Shown here piece after piece: positions 60,171 through 64,000 of a stretch of 64,000 nucleotides of DNA. This DNA comes from Streptomyces aurantiacus (GTDB taxonomy: Bacteria > Actinomycetota > Actinomycetes > Streptomycetales > Streptomycetaceae), in assembly GCF_027107535.1 (NCBI RefSeq), contig NZ_CP114283.1:930001-994000 (forward strand). Direction: 5' to 3'. A program made the translations under genes and the position numbers. A model generated the notes under the pieces. The model was not told the origin of the DNA. It saw only the letters and a program-made list of their open reading frames with translations, and did not search any database. Each line of letters opens with the position of its first letter. Position 1 is the first letter of the stretch.

Positions 60171-62356
60171 TGGCACCCCGCACCAACCGCCGTGGCGCAG
60201 AGCGGGGCGCCCCCCGGCGCCGGCGCCTCCCCATGCGCTACCTGCTGCCCTCGCTCATCCTCGTCGCCCTGATGGCGATGCTGATGCTGCGTGGCTTCGT
60301 ACACAGCGAGATCCTCGCCGACCACCGCGTGCAGTCGCCCGCCGCGTCCGACCGGGTCCCCAAGGAGATCCTGGAGGGCGGCCCGGTGATCGACACCCGG
60401 GCCGGCCGCGAGGACAGCGTGGACATCCCGGACCGCAGGCTGGTCCTGACCTTCGACGACGGCCCGGATCCCGAGTGGACGCCCAAGGTGCTCGCCGTGC
60501 TCAAGCGGCACGACGCACACGCCGTCTTCTTCATCACCGGCACCATGGCCTCGCGCCACCCGGACCTCGTCCAGCGCATGGTCGACGAGGGCCACGAGGT
60601 CGGCCTGCACACCTTCAACCACCCCGACCTCTCACTCCAGTCGAAGAGCCGTGTGGACTGGGAGCTGTCCCAGAACCAGCTCGCACTGGCGGGCGCGGCC
60701 GGCATCCGGACCTCTCTCTTCCGGCCGCCGTACTCGTCGTTCGCCGCTGTGATGGACAACAAGACGTGGCCGGTGACCCAGTACATCGGCAGCCGCGGCT
60801 ACATCACGATCGTCAACAACACCGACAGCGAGGACTGGCGCAGGCCGGGCGTCGAAAAGATCATCAGCAACGCCACGCCCAAGGGCGGCAAGGGCGCCGT
60901 CGTGCTCATGCACGACTCCGGCGGCGACCGCTCGCAGACCGTGGCCGCGCTCGACCGGTTCATCGCCGGGCTCCAGGACGACGGCTACCGCTTCGACACG
61001 CTCACCGCGACCCTGAAGGTGCCCAGCGCCCACACCGAGGTCAGCGGCCTCGACCTCTGGAAGGGCAGGGCGTGGGTCCTGGCGGTCCAGGCCTCCGAGA
61101 ACACGACGTCCGTCCTGGTCGTCGGCCTCGCCATCATCGGCGCCCTCGTCATCGCCCGTTTCGGGCTGATGCTGCTGCTCTCCGTCCTGCACGCCCGCAA
61201 GGTCCGCCGCCGCGGCTTCAGCTGGGGCAGGCCGATCACCGAACCGGTGTCGGTCCTCGTGCCCGCCTACAACGAGGCGAAGTGCATCGAGCAGACGGTC
61301 CACTCGCTGGTGGCGAGCGATCACCCCATCGAGGTGATCGTCATCGACGACGGATCGAGCGACGGCACCGCGCGCATCGTGGAGAACCTGCACCTGCCGA
61401 ACGTGCGCGTCGTGCGCCAGCTCAACGCGGGCAAGCCCGCCGCCCTCAACCGGGGTGTGGCGAACGCCCGTCACGACCTCATCGTGATGATGGACGGCGA
61501 CACCGTCTTCGAGCCCGCCACCGTCCGTGAACTGGTCCAGCCCTTCGGCGACCCGAGCGTCGGCGCGGTCGCGGGCAACGCGAAGGTCGGCAACCGCGAC
61601 TCGCTCATCGGCGCCTGGCAGCACATCGAGTACGTGATGGGCTTCAACCTCGACCGCCGGATGTACGACATGCTCAACTGCATGCCGACCATCCCGGGCG
61701 CGGTCGGCGCGTTCCGGCGTTCCGCGCTCAAGCGCGTGGGCGGCATGAGTGACGACACGCTCGCCGAGGACACGGACATCACCATCGCGATGCACCGCGA
61801 CGGCTGGCGGGTCGTGTACGCGGAGAACGCCCGCGCGTGGACCGAGGCCCCCGAGTCCGTCCAGCAGCTGTGGTCCCAGCGCTACCGCTGGTCGTACGGC
61901 ACGATGCAGGCGATCTGGAAGCACCGCAGGGCGGTCATCGAACGCGGTCCGTCGGGCCGCTTCGGCCGGGTCGGCATGCCCCTGGTGTCCCTGTTCATGA
62001 TCGTGGCCCCGCTCCTCGCCCCCCTGATCGACGTGTTCCTGCTCTACGGGCTGGTGTTCGGCCCCACCGAGCAGACGATCCTCGCGTGGTTCGGCGTCCT
62101 GGCGGTCCAGGCGGTGTGCGCGGCGTACGCGTTCCGCCTCGACAAGGAACGCATGACGCACCTGCTCTCGCTCCCGCTCCAGCAGATCCTGTACCGCCAG
62201 CTGATGTACGTCGTGCTGCTCCAGTCCTGGATCACGGCGCTGACCGGCGGCCGGCTGCGCTGGCAGAAACTCCGGCGCACGGGCGCGGTGGGCCTTCCCG
62301 GAGCCGCGGGCGGAGTACCGCAGCAGCAGGAGATGGACCGGAGGCCGGTCGGATGA
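60170..62356 (+). CDS. matB: MatB-like bifunctional polysaccharide deacetylase and processive GT2 synthase
   Basis: This 728-residue membrane protein makes an extracellular polymer, probably poly-beta-1,6-N-acetylglucosamine. After a membrane anchor (about 25-43), residues 85-290 form a NodB-type deacetylase: TFDDGPDPEW near 93, HTFNHPD near 147 and RPPYSS, LMHDSGG later, so the metal and catalytic residues are present. A membrane helix (near 315-340) leads to a GT-A domain (VLVPAYNE near 362, MDGDT near 442, EDTD near 533, QRYRW near 570), the D,D,D,QxxRW set of processive synthases. Helices at the C-terminus form the translocation channel. It is coupled to matA before it and to an acyltransferase after it. 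Confidence 0.92.
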   Translation: MAPRTNRRGAERGAPRRRRLPMRYLLPSLILVALMAMLMLRGFVHSEILADHRVQSPAASDRVPKEILEGGPVIDTRAGREDSVDIPDRRLVLTFDDGPDPEWTPKVLAVLKRHDAHAVFFITGTMASRHPDLVQRMVDEGHEVGLHTFNHPDLSLQSKSRVDWELSQNQLALAGAAGIRTSLFRPPYSSFAAVMDNKTWPVTQYIGSRGYITIVNNTDSEDWRRPGVEKIISNATPKGGKGAVVLMHDSGGDRSQTVAALDRFIAGLQDDGYRFDTLTATLKVPSAHTEVSGLDLWKGRAWVLAVQASENTTSVLVVGLAIIGALVIARFGLMLLLSVLHARKVRRRGFSWGRPITEPVSVLVPAYNEAKCIEQTVHSLVASDHPIEVIVIDDGSSDGTARIVENLHLPNVRVVRQLNAGKPAALNRGVANARHDLIVMMDGDTVFEPATVRELVQPFGDPSVGAVAGNAKVGNRDSLIGAWQHIEYVMGFNLDRRMYDMLNCMPTIPGAVGAFRRSALKRVGGMSDDTLAEDTDITIAMHRDGWRVVYAENARAWTEAPESVQQLWSQRYRWSYGTMQAIWKHRRAVIERGPSGRFGRVGMPLVSLFMIVAPLLAPLIDVFLLYGLVFGPTEQTILAWFGVLAVQAVCAAYAFRLDKERMTHLLSLPLQQILYRQLMYVVLLQSWITALTGGRLRWQKLRRTGAVGLPGAAGGVPQQQEMDRRPVG

Positions 62357-63990
62357 GCATCCCGCCTCCCCAGAACCCATGGCAGGACATGGGCGCACCC
62401 CGCAACTCAGCTACAGGTACAGGTACGGGTGCGGCTGAAAGCGCCGGTACCGGTACGGGCCCGGACGCGGGTACATGGACCGGAGCCGGACAGGACCACT
62501 CGATGCACGACTCGTACGGCGGCCCGAACGACGCACGGGACGCGCATGACGTGTACCGCGGGAGCTTCCCCGGTCCCGCGGCGGCACCGGGCTTCGCGGG
62601 AGGTCCGGCCGGCACCGCGGCGCCGACCGCGACCACGGTGTGGCCGGAGCCGGCCGCGGACGCCCCGACAGCGGGCGTGGCAGCGGGAACCGGAGCGCCG
62701 ACGGAAGAAGCGGCGACGCCGGGAGAAGGGACCTCGGCGGCCGAAGGAGTTGCGGCGACCGCCAAGCGCGGCCCCGTCCGCGACCGCTACTTCGACCTCC
62801 TCCGAGCGGTCGCCCTCTTCCGGGTCGTCCTCTACCACCTCACCGGCTGGGCCTGGCTGCCCCTGGTGTTCCCGTCCATGGGCGTGATGTTCGCGCTGGC
62901 CGGCAACCTGATGGCACGCTCCCTGAAGCGTCCGGCACCCCAGGTCATCCGGAGCCGCATCCGCCGCCTGGTGCCCCCGATCTGGCTCCTCGGCGCGATC
63001 GGCGTCACCGGCATGGTCCTTCAGGGCTGGGGACCGGACGCGGACGGCCACCCGGGCTGGTGGCTGCTCCACCTCACGTTCTGGATCATCCCCGTCAGCG
63101 ATCCGCCGTTCGCCGAGGGCCTGTCCGGGGTCCACGGCTTCATCGGCGACGGCTGGGCCGAGGAACTCGCGGGCCCGCTCTGGTACGTCCGCGCCTACCT
63201 CTGGTACGTGCTGCTGTCGCCCTTCCTGCTCCGGGCGCTGCGCGCGCTGCCCCTGGCGACGATCGCGGCGCCGATCCTCCTGTCGGCGGCGTTCCAGCTG
63301 GAGTACCTGTCGCTTCCGGGCGAGCGGATTCCGTCCGCGCTCACGGACTTCAGCACGTTCGGAGCCTGCTGGATCCTCGGCATGGCCCACCAGGAGGGCA
63401 TCCTCCAGCGCCTCCCGCGCTACGTGATCCCCTCGGTGGCCCCGGCCGTCGCCCTGCTGGGTCTGTGGTACGCCACGAACCAGAACTTCTCCGAGGGCCA
63501 CGACCTCGACAGCATCCCGCTGGCCCAGGCCCTCTGGTCCTGCGGAACCGTGCTGCTCCTGCTGCACTTCAGCCCGTCCTGGTCGGAATGGCCACGCAGG
63601 CTGCGCCGCTGGGACAAGCCGATCACCCTGCTCAACTCGCGTGCGGTGACGATCTACCTCTGGCACAACACGTGCATCCTCATCGCGGCGACGCAGTGGG
63701 ACCGTTTGTGGGACATCGACGTGATGTGGCGGAACTTCTCCTGGCTGCTGGAGAGCCCCTGGCCCGTCCTCGTCCTCACCTGGCTCCTGATCGGTGCCTG
63801 CGTCCTCTGCTTCGGCTGGGCGGAGGACCTGGCGGCCAAGCGCAAGCCGCAGCTGTGGCCGACGGGATCGAAGAAGGCGTCCCGTGCCGGTTCGCACTCC
63901 GGCTCCGGGCACGGCGCCGGGCTCGACGCGGGCGCCGGGGCAGGAGACCGCCCCCGTTCCCGGTCCAGGTCCCGGGCGAAGGCGAAGTAG
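62353..63990 (+). CDS. Acyltransferase family 3 membrane protein
   Basis: This 545-residue protein has a Gly/Ala/Thr-rich disordered leader of about 138 residues, then a polytopic acyltransferase 3 domain: RDRYFDLLRAVALFRVVLYHL with the family histidine, MFALAGNLMARSLKRP and an R-R-L-P-type loop (RIRRLVPPIWLLG). About ten membrane helices precede a basic tail. Such enzymes O-acylate (acetyl or succinyl) exported polysaccharides. The ATG overlaps the matB stop by 4 bases (ATGA), so modification of the Mat polymer is the likely task (inference). Confidence 0.87.
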   Translation: MSIPPPQNPWQDMGAPRNSATGTGTGAAESAGTGTGPDAGTWTGAGQDHSMHDSYGGPNDARDAHDVYRGSFPGPAAAPGFAGGPAGTAAPTATTVWPEPAADAPTAGVAAGTGAPTEEAATPGEGTSAAEGVAATAKRGPVRDRYFDLLRAVALFRVVLYHLTGWAWLPLVFPSMGVMFALAGNLMARSLKRPAPQVIRSRIRRLVPPIWLLGAIGVTGMVLQGWGPDADGHPGWWLLHLTFWIIPVSDPPFAEGLSGVHGFIGDGWAEELAGPLWYVRAYLWYVLLSPFLLRALRALPLATIAAPILLSAAFQLEYLSLPGERIPSALTDFSTFGACWILGMAHQEGILQRLPRYVIPSVAPAVALLGLWYATNQNFSEGHDLDSIPLAQALWSCGTVLLLLHFSPSWSEWPRRLRRWDKPITLLNSRAVTIYLWHNTCILIAATQWDRLWDIDVMWRNFSWLLESPWPVLVLTWLLIGACVLCFGWAEDLAAKRKPQLWPTGSKKASRAGSHSGSGHGAGLDAGAGAGDRPRSRSRSRAKAK

Positions 63991-64000
63991 GAAGGGCGGA

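Overview
The window is a piece of a Streptomyces (or very close actinomycete) chromosome. Base composition is very GC-rich with near-exclusive G/C third positions. GTG and TTG starts are frequent, and several starts look leaderless. Marker genes include FtsEX, a large NAD-glutamate dehydrogenase, PkaA/PkaB-like kinases, SmpB with tmRNA, and a MatAB pair. From memory, the order kinase-kinase-prfB-ftsE-ftsX-S41 peptidase-smpB...matA-matB resembles the SCO296x-297x stretch of S. coelicolor. That is recollection, not a search. No insertion sequence, phage gene, tRNA or CRISPR array was seen.

Layout. (1) 1-3253: C-terminal two thirds of a giant NAD-dependent glutamate dehydrogenase. (2) 3432-26860: a cell-wall glycopolymer locus. 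It holds four proteins that fuse a GT2 glycosyltransferase to a CDP-glycerol glycerophosphotransferase (TagF-like) domain, one GT2 without the TagF part, a GT4 enzyme, a TagGH-type export ABC transporter with a divergent TetR regulator, GalE, two or three polytopic GT-C enzymes and a methyltransferase. An ohrR/ohr peroxide-defence pair and a 73-aa Tudor-like protein sit inside it. (3) 26985-30649: a sugar ABC importer whose MalF-type permease carries an unusual inserted domain. (4) 30912-38108: an FHA plus FtsK-like ATPase divergent from two Ser/Thr kinases. (5) 38346-45092: housekeeping block of prfB, a LAETG sortase substrate, a zinc-ribbon membrane peptide, ftsEX, an S41 peptidase, smpB and ssrA. 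(6) 45314-46912: a PBP4-type carboxypeptidase. (7) 46986-56348: a six-gene leftward operon with binding protein, two permeases, YicI-type GH31 alpha-xylosidase, LacI regulator and secreted GH3 enzyme with CBM6, probably for xyloglucan-type oligosaccharides. (8) 56540-58917: MFS exporter and divergent LysR regulator. (9) 59076-63990: matA, matB and an acyltransferase for an extracellular aminoglycan.

How it fits together. Much of the window concerns the cell envelope: wall polymer synthesis and export, FtsEX, a wall-anchored protein, a PBP4 and the Mat glycan. The kinases and the FHA protein are plausible regulators of such work. Neither sugar importer has its own ATPase gene; they probably share a general one (MsiK type) encoded elsewhere. 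The most distinctive observations are a GT2 domain that has lost its catalytic acidic residues inside an otherwise intact TagF fusion; interleaved complementary segments overlapping the pkaB ribosome-binding site; repeated Thr-x-Val-Leu-Pro motifs in PkaA next to an FHA protein; a beta-domain inserted into a sugar permease; and a set of TAnnnT-N6-8-start-codon arrangements pointing to leaderless mRNAs.
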